The notes beneath the pieces are model-generated. The model was not told where the DNA came from, did no database searches, and saw only the letters and a program-made list of their open reading frames with translations. Both the position numbers and the translations under genes were made by a program. A stretch of DNA of 64,000 nucleotides from positions 58,653 to 122,652 of the forward strand of contig JBJXHG010000039.1 in the NCBI GenBank assembly GCA_046160865.1, read 5' to 3'. The stretch is from JBJXHG01 sp046160865. GTDB lineage: Bacteria > Planctomycetota > UBA1135 > GCA-002686595. This document shows positions 1-8,516 of the stretch, piece by piece (positions within the stretch are counted from its first letter, which is position 1; the number at the start of each line of letters is the position of its first letter).

Positions 1-1587
1 CGGTCGCGGCGGCAACGTGCACGGCGAGTTCGGCACGCCGTCGAGCGCCGCCAAGAGCTCGATCAATCCGCGCGCGAGCACGTCGGCGAGCGGCTCGACG
101 GAGAGTGGCGTCGCGATCACGTGGAACCAGCCGACGGCCATCAACGCGAACGTCGGCAGCGCGCTGAGCGGCGTCGCGATCCACCCGACCGGGCTCCATT
201 CGCCGAAGCGATCCCATGTCCACGGCAGCGTGGCGATACATGCAGCGCACGACGCGGCGAGGGCACCGAGACCGAAGTCGAGCGCACGCTGCAGCGGAAT
301 GCGCCACAGTGCCGAGCGCGCGCGTCCGAGCGCATCGACGTCCGCGATCCGTGCTGCGCCGGGCCATGCGCGCCGCAACACGGCGTGCAGCGGGCCCGTC
401 GCGCAGATCAGGCCGGCGGTCGCGGCATACGAGAGCTGCACCGAGAGCGAATCCAGCTGCGTCGGGCGTGCGAGCGCTTCGAGCATCAACGCGAACGCCC
501 ACAGCGAGATCGCATCGACTCTCCGTCCCAGCCGGAGGTGCGTGCTCGCGTCGGCACCCGCGCGCACGGGGACGAGCGGCGCGAGCGATCCGATCGCCCA
601 CGCGATCGCCGCGCGCACGACGGGCGCACCCGCGCCGGCGATCGGCACGAAGAGCACGAGTAACGCGACGCGAAAGAACGCGGCGCCGGGATCGAGCCGG
701 CCGCGTGACACGAGCGCGACGAGCCGCGCCAGCAGCGCGCCGATCGGCCATAGGAAGAGCGCCGCGACCATGGCCACTTGGAGTCCGCTGATCGCGAGGA
801 TGTGGTACGTCCCGGTGCGCACGAAGAGATCCGGGACGCCGCTCTCGAGCCGGCTCGTGTCGCCGAAGAGGAGCGCCGACACGAGTCCCGCCGTCTGCGG
901 ATCGCGCAGCGTGCCGACGCGTGCGAGTGCTGTGACCCGCAGCTCCTCGACGTGCGCGGCGATCCAGCTCGCGCCGCCGCGCGCCGCGGGCGCGAGGCGC
1001 ACGAAGTCATCGGGTGCGAGCGCGAGCGGCGGAGCGCGACCGCTGCGCTCGGCCGGTCCGGCGACAGGACCGCGCGCGTACACCGGCGCCTCGTCGCGGC
1101 TCCGCACGTCGAGGAGCTCGCCGTCGCGCACGAGCCCGGCCTCGAGCTCGAAGCGCGCCCTCGATCCGCGGAGCGCGCCGCGCTCGCGCTCGCTCCACGT
1201 GCCGTCCGACTTCCATTCGCCGAGGCGGAGCGCGGCGCCCGCTGCGCGCGTGACTCCGTCGTCGTGTGGCTCGCGCGTCGCGCTCGCGCGCCAGGCCGTC
1301 GTCGCGGCGATCGCCGCGAGCATGGCCAACCTCGCCACGCCGATGCGGGTTCGTGGCCACGTGCGCGCGAAGAGCGCCGCCGCGGCGAGCATTCCGACGG
1401 CGAGCGTTCCGGCGGCGACGATCGCCCAAGTCGCCGATGCGAGCGCGTTCGCGCCGAGCGTCCCGATCACCACGGCCGCGGTCGGCGCGAGGATCGGGCG
1501 CGCGCGCCAGGCATCCGATCGCAGCGCGGTGGAGGTGAGCGGCACGGCAGAGCTTCGGACCGTCCGTCGCGACCTCGGTGGCGACAT
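1..1587 (-). CDS. comEC: ComEC/Rec2 family DNA-uptake channel (3' end cut off by window edge)
   Basis: Reading the reverse strand from about 1587 gives an open frame of 529 codons that leaves the window at base 1 without a stop. The translation starts with two or three hydrophobic segments, a charged domain with SRDEAPVYARG, and then the hallmark competence motif as HILAISGLQ near residue 260 (HLLAISGLH in most ComEC), followed by a series of membrane helices such as VAMVAALFLWPIGALLARL. ComEC forms the inner-membrane channel for incoming single-stranded DNA in natural transformation; the N-terminal OB-like part and competence core are visible, and any C-terminal metallo-beta-lactamase domain would lie outside. 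The start is uncertain: ATG at 1587 or GTG at 1593 or 1596; no clear ribosome site. Large plus-strand ORFs over this region are Arg-rich shadows. Confidence 0.85.
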   Translation of the reverse strand, partial: MSPPRSRRTVRSSAVPLTSTALRSDAWRARPILAPTAAVVIGTLGANALASATWAIVAAGTLAVGMLAAAALFARTWPRTRIGVARLAMLAAIAATTAWRASATREPHDDGVTRAAGAALRLGEWKSDGTWSERERGALRGSRARFELEAGLVRDGELLDVRSRDEAPVYARGPVAGPAERSGRAPPLALAPDDFVRLAPAARGGASWIAAHVEELRVTALARVGTLRDPQTAGLVSALLFGDTSRLESGVPDLFVRTGTYHILAISGLQVAMVAALFLWPIGALLARLVALVSRGRLDPGAAFFRVALLVLFVPIAGAGAPVVRAAIAWAIGSLAPLVPVRAGADASTHLRLGRRVDAISLWAFALMLEALARPTQLDSLSVQLSYAATAGLICATGPLHAVLRRAWPGAARIADVDALGRARSALWRIPLQRALDFGLGALAASCAACIATLPWTWDRFGEWSPVGWIATPLSALPTFALMAVGWFHVIATPLSVEPLADVLARGLIELLAALDGVPNSPCTLPPRP

Positions 1588-1657
1588 TTTCACCACGATC
1601 TCGCCCGAGCTCGCGCTGGAAGCACGACGGAGGGAGCGCAGGCGGCGTCGCGATCAC

Positions 1658-1836
1658 TAGCCTGCATTTCTCACCACGTCCGTCGCGAGGGCGTGACAGC
1701 TCGCTTCGGGCATGGCGATGCATCGGAATCGACCGCAGCTCTCCTGTCAGGTCAGCGAGGATCGATTCCGATGCAACAACGCGGGCGGAAGCGAGTGGAC
1801 GCGACCGCAGCAGGACGTGGTGAGAAATGCGGGCTA
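1658..1836. repeat. 179-bp palindromic element, copy 1
   Basis: The ends are inverted repeats of 24 bases with one mismatch: the left end begins TAGCCTGCATTTCTCACCAC and the right end is its complement, finishing GTGGTGAGAAATGCGGGCTA. Inside, GCATCGGAATCGA (around 1719) pairs with TCGATTCCGATGC (around 1767), and the centre again has short dyad symmetry, so the whole element could fold into one long hairpin. A second copy in inverted orientation starts at 63835. It lies between the divergent comEC and coaD genes. No coding capacity is credible. It resembles a MITE or a large bacterial interspersed mosaic element; no transposase is in the window. Confidence 0.85.
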
Positions 1837-1840
1837 GAAT
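1835..1840 (+). promoter_or_regulatory. candidate -10 box of coaD (TAGAAT)
   Basis: TAGAAT preceded by GGC matches the -10 consensus at five of six positions. Its first two bases belong to the right terminus of the palindromic element. The coaD ATG follows 11 bases later, so the transcript would be nearly leaderless. No good -35 box is seen 17 bases upstream. Confidence 0.4.
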
Positions 1841-1851
1841 GCGCCGCTCCG

Positions 1852-2343
1852 ATGGCCGGCCACCACGCGCTCTTCCCGGGCAGTTTCGATCCGTTCACGC
1901 TCGGGCATCTCGACCTGGTCGCGCGCGCGTCGCGCCTCTTCGACCGCGTGACGATCGCGATCGCGCAGAACGCGGACAAGCAAGGCTTGTTCAACGCCGT
2001 CGAGCGCGCCGAGCTCGCGCGCGCGGCCGCCGCCGACCTGCGCGGCGTCGACGTGGCGACGCTCGACGGCCTCGTGGTCGACGCGTGTGCGCACCTCGCG
2101 TGCGACGTGATCGTGCGCGGCGTGCGCAGCGGCTCGGAGCTCGACTACGAGCTCTCGATGGCGCGCACGAACCGCACGCTCATGCCGCGCATCGACACCG
2201 TGTTGCTCGCTCCGTCGCTTTCGACCGCGCACATCTCGAGCACCCTCGTGCGGCAGATCGCCGCGCTCGGCGGCGACGTCTCGGCGTTCGTGCCGCAGAA
2301 CGTGGCCGACGCCCTTCACAGGAAGTTCCCGAAGAAACCATGA
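1852..2343 (+). CDS. coaD: phosphopantetheine adenylyltransferase
   Basis: This 163-residue protein has the usual size of bacterial CoaD, which transfers AMP from ATP to 4'-phosphopantetheine to give dephospho-CoA, the penultimate step of coenzyme A synthesis. The N-terminus carries the nucleotidyltransferase signature FPGSFDPFTLGHLDL, with the HxGH-like TLGH near residue 17, and the C-terminal half has the second motif ISSTLVRQ. The segment RGVRSGSELDYE is the typical pantetheine-binding stretch. The ATG at 1852 was chosen because the protein then begins just before the conserved first strand; the longer frame upstream runs through the palindromic repeat and is not credible. Its stop TGA overlaps the ridA start as ATGA, implying coupling. 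Confidence 0.96.
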   Translation: MAGHHALFPGSFDPFTLGHLDLVARASRLFDRVTIAIAQNADKQGLFNAVERAELARAAAADLRGVDVATLDGLVVDACAHLACDVIVRGVRSGSELDYELSMARTNRTLMPRIDTVLLAPSLSTAHISSTLVRQIAALGGDVSAFVPQNVADALHRKFPKKP

Positions 2344-2738
2344 CTCCCGCCTCCACCGCTCCCGCGCGCGTCACGACGGCGTCCGCACCCGCCGCCATCG
2401 GTCCGTACAGCCAAGCGATCGTCGCCGGCGGCCTCGTGTACTGCTCGGGACAGATCGCGCTCGATCCCGCGAGCGGACAGCTCGTCGGCGCTGACGTGAA
2501 GCAGCAGACCGAGCGCGTGCTCGAGAACTTGAAGGGCGTGCTCGCCGCCGCGAAGAGCGATCTCGGACGAGTCGTGAAGTGCACGGTCTACTTGAAGTCG
2601 ATGGCCGACTTCACCGCGATGAACGAGGTGTACGCGCGCTATCTCGGCGGCGAGCGGCCGCCCGCGCGCGCGACGGTCGCCGTGGCCGATCTGCCGAAGG
2701 GCGCGCTGGTCGAGATCGACTGCACCGCGCTCGTGTGA
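2340..2738 (+). CDS. ridA: RidA/YjgF family reactive-imine deaminase
   Basis: The 132-residue product belongs to the YjgF/YER057c/UK114 family, which hydrolyses reactive enamine/imine intermediates released by PLP enzymes such as threonine dehydratase. Visible family features are IGPYSQAI near residue 21, YCSGQIALDP, the helix with NLKGVLAAAKSDL, and the C-terminal PPARATVAVADLPKGALVEI containing the Arg that binds the substrate carboxylate. The protein is expected to be a cytosolic trimer. The ATG at 2340 overlaps the coaD stop, and its own stop overlaps the next gene's GTG start, so the three genes form one tight operon with no obvious shared pathway. Confidence 0.95.
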   Translation: MTPASTAPARVTTASAPAAIGPYSQAIVAGGLVYCSGQIALDPASGQLVGADVKQQTERVLENLKGVLAAAKSDLGRVVKCTVYLKSMADFTAMNEVYARYLGGERPPARATVAVADLPKGALVEIDCTALV

Positions 2739-4258
2739 GCTCGCGCTCGAAGATCCCGCTGCTCGAGTGGCTCGCGCTGCTCGCGATCGTCGCGCTCGGC
2801 TTCTTCCTGCGCACGCGCGACATCGGCGCCTTCCGGCTGAGCCCCGACGACGGCAACTACCTGCACTCCGCGCGCGTGCAGGAGCTCGAGCGCGACGCGT
2901 CGCTCGGTGAGATGCTCGCGCAGGACGTCGAGTGGGTGAAATGGATCGCGCGCGGCGACTGGCGCGGCGGCGAGCTCTACCCGCATTCGTACTTGCACCA
3001 GCTCGCCGCGCGTTGGCTGTATCGATTCGGACTGTCGTCGGTCGCCGCGGTGCGCACGAGCAGCGCGATCTTCGGCGCATTGACGGCGGCGGCGCTGTAC
3101 GCCTTCGCGGCGTGGTCGATGCCCGAGCGGCGGCGCGTCGGCCTGTTCGCGGCGCTCCTGCTCGCGGTGATGCCCGTGCACGTTTGGTACAGCCGCACGG
3201 GTTGGGGCGTGATGGGTTGCACGTTCTTCCACGTGCTGTACGTCGCAATCGCATGGGAGCTGTTCGCGAACGCATCGCCATCGGACGGCCGCAAGGTCGC
3301 GAGGCTCGGGGTCGGGCTCGCGCTCACGAGCGTGCTCGCGTGGGGCTACCACGAGATGATCGCGCCGTTCGTCGTGAGCATGGCGGTGTGCTTCTTCGGC
3401 GCGCGCATCTTCGGCGCGCAGCTCGGCCGCGCGAAGCTCACAGCGTTCGTCGCGAGCGCGGCGCCGGTCGGGCTGTTCACGATCGGCGTCTACTTCTTCA
3501 GCGACTTCGCGCAAGCGCACTGGTTCGAAGCGGATCGTGCGGCGACGTACGCAGAGATGCGCTGGGAGAGCGCGCTCTCGCTGCTCGTAAACTACCGCAT
3601 CGACGTTTTGCTCACGTATCCGGTGATCGCGTTCGCGTTGCTCGGCGCTTGGTCGCTGTACAAAGAGGAGCGAGCGTTGGCGTGCTTTCTCGCCGCGAAT
3701 CTCGGCCTGGGAGCGCTGCTGCTGTTCTTCCTTTATCAAGATCCGTTCTTGGTGCGGATCTACTTCCCGTTGGCGATCTTCGGCGTGCTCTTCGCGGCGG
3801 TTGGTGTCGCGAGCTTGCGGCGCTTCCTGCCGAGCCTCGCGGTGATCGGAGTCGGCGCGAGCGTAGCGCTGTACCTCGGCTTGCAGACGTGGTTCAGCTT
3901 GTTCGGTCCGCTCGACCACCCGTTCTTCAATCGCTACTTGTACGTCGTGGCGCGCGGTGAGCTGCGCGAGCCGCGTCACGTCGACGAGCACTTGATCGCG
4001 AAGCTGCGCGTTCTTCTGGGAGCGCACGAGCGCGTCACCGCGTACGCGGACAAGGGCCCGCTGTACCGTTTGTTCGACGCCGGCATCCCGGCGAGCGTGA
4101 CCGACTTGAAGGGGCCGCGCGAGAGCTTGCCGACGTGGGTGTTCGCGCCCGTGACCGTGATGCAGCGCGAGAAGCGCACGACGGAGACGGGCGGGGAGTA
4201 CCGGCTCGTGGGCGAGGATCTCGCGGGGCGGATCGGGCTATTTCGCTTCGCGAAATAG
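2735..4258 (+). CDS. membrane glycosyltransferase of the GT-C fold (GT39/ArnT-like)
   Basis: The 507-residue protein starts at a GTG that overlaps the ridA stop (GTGA). It begins with a membrane helix (LLEWLALLAIVALGFFL), followed by the first periplasmic loop with LSPDDGNYLHS; an acidic pair in that loop is typical of polyprenol-phosphate-sugar-dependent GT-C transferases such as PMT, ArnT and GT39 members. About ten hydrophobic segments follow, then a soluble C-terminal tail of about 100 residues. Such enzymes move a sugar from a lipid carrier to a protein or lipid on the outer face of the membrane. Neither donor nor acceptor can be read from the sequence. The end of the gene is inside a terminator hairpin. 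Confidence 0.75.
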   Translation: MSSRSKIPLLEWLALLAIVALGFFLRTRDIGAFRLSPDDGNYLHSARVQELERDASLGEMLAQDVEWVKWIARGDWRGGELYPHSYLHQLAARWLYRFGLSSVAAVRTSSAIFGALTAAALYAFAAWSMPERRRVGLFAALLLAVMPVHVWYSRTGWGVMGCTFFHVLYVAIAWELFANASPSDGRKVARLGVGLALTSVLAWGYHEMIAPFVVSMAVCFFGARIFGAQLGRAKLTAFVASAAPVGLFTIGVYFFSDFAQAHWFEADRAATYAEMRWESALSLLVNYRIDVLLTYPVIAFALLGAWSLYKEERALACFLAANLGLGALLLFFLYQDPFLVRIYFPLAIFGVLFAAVGVASLRRFLPSLAVIGVGASVALYLGLQTWFSLFGPLDHPFFNRYLYVVARGELREPRHVDEHLIAKLRVLLGAHERVTAYADKGPLYRLFDAGIPASVTDLKGPRESLPTWVFAPVTVMQREKRTTETGGEYRLVGEDLAGRIGLFRFAK

Positions 4259-4266
4259 CCCGATCC
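4230..4266 (+). terminator. terminator hairpin over the stop of the glycosyltransferase
   Basis: A perfect 17-bp stem (GGATCGGGCTATTTCGC and its complement) with a TTC loop contains the TAG stop at 4256-4258. There is no T tract. It closes the coaD-ridA-glycosyltransferase operon. Confidence 0.75.
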
Positions 4267-4301
4267 CTGCGTGCGACGCGAGGACGCGTCACACGCACGT
4301 T

Positions 4302-4340
4302 TGGACGCCCTGATAGCGCGTAGCGCGATCAGGGCGTCCA
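4302..4340 (-). terminator. terminator hairpin over the stop of the FG-GAP gene
   Basis: TGGACGCCCTGAT pairs perfectly with ATCAGGGCGTCCA around an inner GCGCGTAGCGCG. The hairpin overlaps the TGA at 4329-4331 of the minus-strand gene and lies back to back with the hairpin at 4230-4266, separating two convergent genes. Confidence 0.7.
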
Positions 4341-6269
4341 GACGACGCGCAGCCCATTCGACTCGTTGAACGTCGACGGCGTGCAGAACGCCTGGTTGTT
4401 GCGGTACGCGACCTGGTAGTAGCGCGTTCCGCCGCCGACCGGAACCGCGCCGCCCGTGTGGATCGGCGCGTCGCCCGGAATGCCGAAGCCGAAGCTCACC
4501 ATGCCGTTCAACCCCTGTCGCGTTCCCAGTCGCAGCAGCGTTCCGCCGGCGCAGCGCAAGCCGTCGCCGGAGAGACTTCCGAGGCCAGCGTTCTCCGCCG
4601 ACGTGCCTTGGAAGAAGACGGCGATGCTGACCGGCGTCAGGTTCGTCACCACGAGCCGCAGCGTGTCGCTCGACACGTCGGCGTTGCCCGACGACGTGAC
4701 GAGCGCGCCGCCCGTCGCGAACGAGTTCTCGCAGCCGTGACCGGTCTCGCCCACGTTGGCGCACGGACACGCGGTGGCCGTGCCGTCGCCGTAGCAGAAC
4801 GTCTCGTGGAACGCCGGACCGTTGCGGCGCAGCACGACGACGTCGGCGATCTCGTCGAACATCGTGAGGTCGAGATCGCGGTCGTTGTCGATGTCGACGA
4901 AGCCGCAGCACGATGCGTTCGACGGCGCGGGAAAATCCTGGTCGAACGCCATCGTCCCCGTGCCGTTGTTCTTGAACAGGCGGAACGTGCCACCGCCGAA
5001 GTCCGACAGCACCCAGTCGATGTCGCCGTCGCCGTCGATGTCGCCGAGGTCCGTCGCGATCGCTTGCGCGAGCATCGGCACGGTCACCGCAGCGCCGAGG
5101 CCGCCCGCGCCGTTGCCGAGGAGTCGCGCGCCATTCGCCGAGCCGCTGTTCGCGACGGTGACGTCCATGTTGCCGTCGCCGTTGAGCTCGCCGCACAGGA
5201 GCATCCACACGTTGCCGCCGCAGTTGACCGGCGGTTGCATCGTGAACGTGCCGTTGCCGTTCGAGAGGTGCACGATGACGGTCTGGCTCGAGATCGCGCC
5301 GACGACGATGTCGAACATGCCGTCGTTGTTCATGTCGGCCGCGTGCAAGCCGTACTCGTTGCTGCCGCCGCCCTCGAAGTTCGTCGCGGCGCCGAGCGCG
5401 CCGCTGCCGTTGTTGAGGCGGATCGAGCAGTTGCTCGAGCTCGTGTTCGAGGTCACGACGTCCTGATCCCCGTCGCCGTCCGCGTCGAGGATCGCGATGC
5501 CGTGCGGCGCCGCGCCCATCGAGAACGAAGTCGCGGGCTGGAACGTGCCGTCGCCGTTGCCGAGCGCGACCGACACGCTGCTGCCGTTCACGTTGCAGGT
5601 GACCATGTCGGTGTGACCGTCACCGTTCATGTCGGCCGTCTCGTTCGGGCTCGGCACCGCGGCGACCGGGTTCACCGGCGTGAGGAACGGATGGTAGAGG
5701 CCCGTGCCGTTCGCGCGGTTCAAGAGCACACGGAAGTCGTTCGCGTCTTCGTTGATGCACGCGATGTCGATGTAGTCGTCGTCGTTGAAGTCGTTCGCGT
5801 TGCCGCCGTAGACGCGCACCGAGGTCGACGGCACGTCGCGCAAGCTGATCGTGTCGATGACCGTGAACGTCGCCGGGGCGGGCTCGGCCTTCACGTAGAA
5901 CTGGTAGGCGTAGCCGCCGGGCTGGATCGAGCTCGCGTCGGCGCCTTTCAGCGTGTCGCGCAAGCTGACGATGACGCGCTCACCCGCGAAGAACGAGCGC
6001 GCCGGGTCGAAGCGCAGCGTCGCGTTGGCGTTCGTGAGCGAGAACGTGCCGGCCATGGCGCCCGAGTACGTGCCGAACACGCGCACGCTGCCGATGGCCG
6101 CGGGCGGCACGGTCGTCGGATCGAGCGCGCGGTCGAAGTTCACGAGGATGGGCGTGTTCGGCTCCGCCGTGAGGAAGTGACGCGTCGGGCTCATCGACGT
6201 GACCGTGAGCTGCGCCGCGGCGGGCGAAGCGAGAAGGGCGAGCATGATCGCAGTGGTGCGCATGAACAT
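4329..6269 (-). CDS. secreted FG-GAP/VCBS propeller protein with Cys-rich C-terminal module
   Basis: The 646-residue protein starts with a signal peptide (cleavage likely after ALLASPAAA). Residues 25-140 resemble a bacterial Ig-like domain of the SbsA type (SPTRHFLTAEPNTPILVNFD). Next come seven FG-GAP/VCBS repeats, each with a calcium-loop motif such as DMNGDGHTD, DADGDGDQD, DMNNDGMFD, DIDGDGDID and DIDNDRDLD, enough for one closed 7-bladed propeller. The last 140 residues are the module also found in four other proteins here, starting FCYGDGTATACPCAN and ending with YYQVAYRNN and a final VVWTP. A good ribosome site (AGGAG, six bases before ATG) supports the start at 6269. The role is unknown, presumably at the cell surface or outside. 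Confidence 0.85.
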   Translation of the reverse strand: MFMRTTAIMLALLASPAAAQLTVTSMSPTRHFLTAEPNTPILVNFDRALDPTTVPPAAIGSVRVFGTYSGAMAGTFSLTNANATLRFDPARSFFAGERVIVSLRDTLKGADASSIQPGGYAYQFYVKAEPAPATFTVIDTISLRDVPSTSVRVYGGNANDFNDDDYIDIACINEDANDFRVLLNRANGTGLYHPFLTPVNPVAAVPSPNETADMNGDGHTDMVTCNVNGSSVSVALGNGDGTFQPATSFSMGAAPHGIAILDADGDGDQDVVTSNTSSSNCSIRLNNGSGALGAATNFEGGGSNEYGLHAADMNNDGMFDIVVGAISSQTVIVHLSNGNGTFTMQPPVNCGGNVWMLLCGELNGDGNMDVTVANSGSANGARLLGNGAGGLGAAVTVPMLAQAIATDLGDIDGDGDIDWVLSDFGGGTFRLFKNNGTGTMAFDQDFPAPSNASCCGFVDIDNDRDLDLTMFDEIADVVVLRRNGPAFHETFCYGDGTATACPCANVGETGHGCENSFATGGALVTSSGNADVSSDTLRLVVTNLTPVSIAVFFQGTSAENAGLGSLSGDGLRCAGGTLLRLGTRQGLNGMVSFGFGIPGDAPIHTGGAVPVGGGTRYYQVAYRNNQAFCTPSTFNESNGLRVVWTP

Positions 6270-6476
6270 CGGAGGCTCCTGAGCGAGGGATGAGCGCGGA
6301 ACGCGCGACCGCAGCCTGCTCTGCGCGCGCGCTTCCGGCGTGGACGCGGTGATTGTAGAGGGCCGCGTGCGGTTCGGTAGGGATCGCGGGCAGATCCAGT
6401 GCGAACGGGAGCGACGCCGCGTGGACGCACTCGTATCCAGGGCGTAGTCTTCGATCGCCTTCTGCGCGTCATTCGC

Positions 6477-8357
6477 ATGCGAACTCCGGTGATCCTGGCG
6501 GCGGTATTGCTCGCGAGCGCGGCGGCGGCCTACTTCGTGATGCGTCCGTCGTCGCGCGGCGAGTCGCGGCAGCGCATCTCCCTCGGCGCCGTCGAGGATC
6601 CGCGCGCGCTGCGTGAGACCGTGCAGCAGGAGATCCAGCGCTCGCGCGCGATGCAGTCGCGCGTGCTCTCCGACGTGCGCGATGCGCGCGTCGCACGACT
6701 CGGCGAAGCCATCCGCGAGGAGCGCAAGGACGGCGTGGAGTCCGTCGCGACGGCGGTGTGTGTGCTCGTCGACGGCGAACTCGGGCTGCGCGGCGCCGCG
6801 CGCGTGCGCTTCGAGATCGTCATCGAGCGTGAGAAGGGCCTGGAAACGACGGCGCCGGTCGAGCTCTCACTGCAAGAGGCGGCGGCGGGCTTTCATCGTC
6901 TGCAGCTCGACGCGTTCGGAGGCCCCGGCGTCGCCTACACGCTGCGCTCGACGTCGCTCTCGCAGCCCGACGGCGGCACGCTCGACCCGCAAGCCGTGCG
7001 CGTGTGCTGGGCTCGACCGAGCGTCGTCGGCAAGACGGCGCCCGAGCAGCGCACGAACGTGCTCATCGTCTCCGTCGACACGCTGCGCGCGGACCACCTC
7101 AGCTGCTACGGCCACACGCGCGCGACGAGTCCGAATATCGACGCGCTCGCCGCGCGCGGCGTGCTCTTCGAGCGCGCGCTGTCGACGGCGCCGTGGACGC
7201 TGCCGTCGTACGGCACGCTGTTCAGCGGCATGGAGGTCGCGAAGCACAAGGCGGGCGTGATCGCCGAGCGCGAGAGCGCTTGGGGGAAGGACGAAGCCGT
7301 TCCGACCAAGGTCGCGACCCAAGGGTTGCGCGCCGACGTGCGCACGCTCGCGGAGCGGCTCGTGCGCGCGCGCTACCGCACCGCGGGCTTCTACTCGAAC
7401 ACGTTCCTCAATCCGAACAGCGGGCTCGACCGCGGCTTCGAGACGTACGTCTACTACCAGTACAACGCGGCGTCGGGCGTCGATCTCGCGCAGCAGTGGG
7501 TCGACGACCACGCGCGCGAGCCGTGGTTCGTGTTCCTCCATTTGATGGATCCGCATGCGCCGTACGCGCCGCCGGCGCCGTACGACCAGCAGTTCGCAGG
7601 GCGCTCGGTCGAGACGCTCGAGAGCTATCCGCCGGACACGGGCGCGCTGCGCCAGACGCCTCCGTCCGCCGAGTTCAAGAAGCAGCTCATCGATCTGTAC
7701 GACGGAGAGATCGCGTTCACCGACGCGCAGATCGGCCGCTTCCTCGATCACTTGGCAGAGATTGGCGAACTCGACGACACGCTCGTCGTGTTCCACTCCG
7801 ACCACGGCGAGGAGTTCTGGGAGCACGGCGGCTTCGAGCACGGGCACGACCTGCACGACGAGGTGCTGCACGTGCCGCTCATCCTCGCTCTGCCGGGCAA
7901 GCTCGCGCCGGGCGCGCGCGTCGCGGCGCGCGTGAGCACGGCGGACATCCTGCCGACCGTGCTCGAGCTCCTCGGCGTCGAGAGCTCCGGTGCACTCGAC
8001 GGCCGGAGCTTGCTGCCGCTCGTCGGCGCGCGCGATGCCGCGCCTCGCGACCTCGTGTCGGAGAGCATCCTGTGGGGGAAGACCGAGCGGAAGGCGCGCT
8101 TCGCCGGCGATCTCAAGCTGATCGCGATGGGAGCGAGCGACGATCGTCTCTTCGATCTCGCGCAGGATCCGGGCGAGCGGCAGGACCTCGCGCCGCTGCG
8201 TCGGGCCGACGTGGAGCGGTTGCGCGCGGAGCTCGTGAAACGCCACGTGCTCACGCAGAAGTTGCCCGCAGGCGTGACGGTGCGTCACACCGATGCGCAG
8301 CGCGCCGCGCTCGAGAAGACCGGTTACGTCGGTAGCGACGACGACGACGAGGAGTGA
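6477..8357 (+). CDS. sulfatase-fold (alkaline phosphatase superfamily) hydrolase, membrane-anchored
   Basis: The 626-residue protein begins with a membrane segment (VILAAVLLASAAAAYFVM), then about 170 residues of unclear fold, and from residue 193 a sulfatase-family domain: NVLIVSVDTLRADHLSCYG binds the first metal, and FHSDHGEEFWEHGGFEHGH supplies the second metal site. In true sulfatases a Cys or Ser in C-x-P-S-R becomes formylglycine. Here the equivalent stretch is APWTLPSYGTLFSG, with Thr in that place and no Arg, so the enzyme is more likely a phosphodiesterase, phosphoglycerol-transferase-like or otherwise diverged member. The ATG at 6477 places the hydrophobic segment at the N-terminus. 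The last residues are a run of Asp/Glu. Confidence 0.82.
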   Translation: MRTPVILAAVLLASAAAAYFVMRPSSRGESRQRISLGAVEDPRALRETVQQEIQRSRAMQSRVLSDVRDARVARLGEAIREERKDGVESVATAVCVLVDGELGLRGAARVRFEIVIEREKGLETTAPVELSLQEAAAGFHRLQLDAFGGPGVAYTLRSTSLSQPDGGTLDPQAVRVCWARPSVVGKTAPEQRTNVLIVSVDTLRADHLSCYGHTRATSPNIDALAARGVLFERALSTAPWTLPSYGTLFSGMEVAKHKAGVIAERESAWGKDEAVPTKVATQGLRADVRTLAERLVRARYRTAGFYSNTFLNPNSGLDRGFETYVYYQYNAASGVDLAQQWVDDHAREPWFVFLHLMDPHAPYAPPAPYDQQFAGRSVETLESYPPDTGALRQTPPSAEFKKQLIDLYDGEIAFTDAQIGRFLDHLAEIGELDDTLVVFHSDHGEEFWEHGGFEHGHDLHDEVLHVPLILALPGKLAPGARVAARVSTADILPTVLELLGVESSGALDGRSLLPLVGARDAAPRDLVSESILWGKTERKARFAGDLKLIAMGASDDRLFDLAQDPGERQDLAPLRRADVERLRAELVKRHVLTQKLPAGVTVRHTDAQRAALEKTGYVGSDDDDEE

Positions 8358-8370
8358 GCGCGCCGCGCGC

Positions 8371-8388
8371 GGCGGAGAAATCTCCGCC
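8371..8388 (+). terminator. possible terminator hairpin
   Basis: GGCGGAGA and TCTCCGCC form an 8-bp stem with an AA loop 13 bases after the preceding stop. No T tract follows, so activity is uncertain. Confidence 0.4.
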
Positions 8389-8516
8389 GGCGCCGCGAAT
8401 TCCGGATGCGCTGAGCCGCGCCGGGGCTTTGTCCTGCGGCGCAAGCACGTTTCGACCTGCGATCGACCGATCGCACGCGCGCGCGCCACACACGCCCAAC
8501 CTCAGCGGAGGATCTC

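Noticed and set aside
17..1660. Long plus-strand ORF over the comEC region
   Set aside because: Arg/Ala/Ser-rich composition without domains; the reverse strand gives a clear ComEC sequence with the AISGL motif. It is a GC-rich shadow frame.
4458..6293. Plus-strand ORF of 611 codons antisense to the FG-GAP gene
   Set aside because: Arg/Val/His-rich low-complexity translation; the minus strand has signal peptide, ribosome site and calcium loops.
6477..8357. Formylglycine-dependent sulfatase
   Set aside because: The position of the modified Cys/Ser holds Thr and the following Arg is missing.
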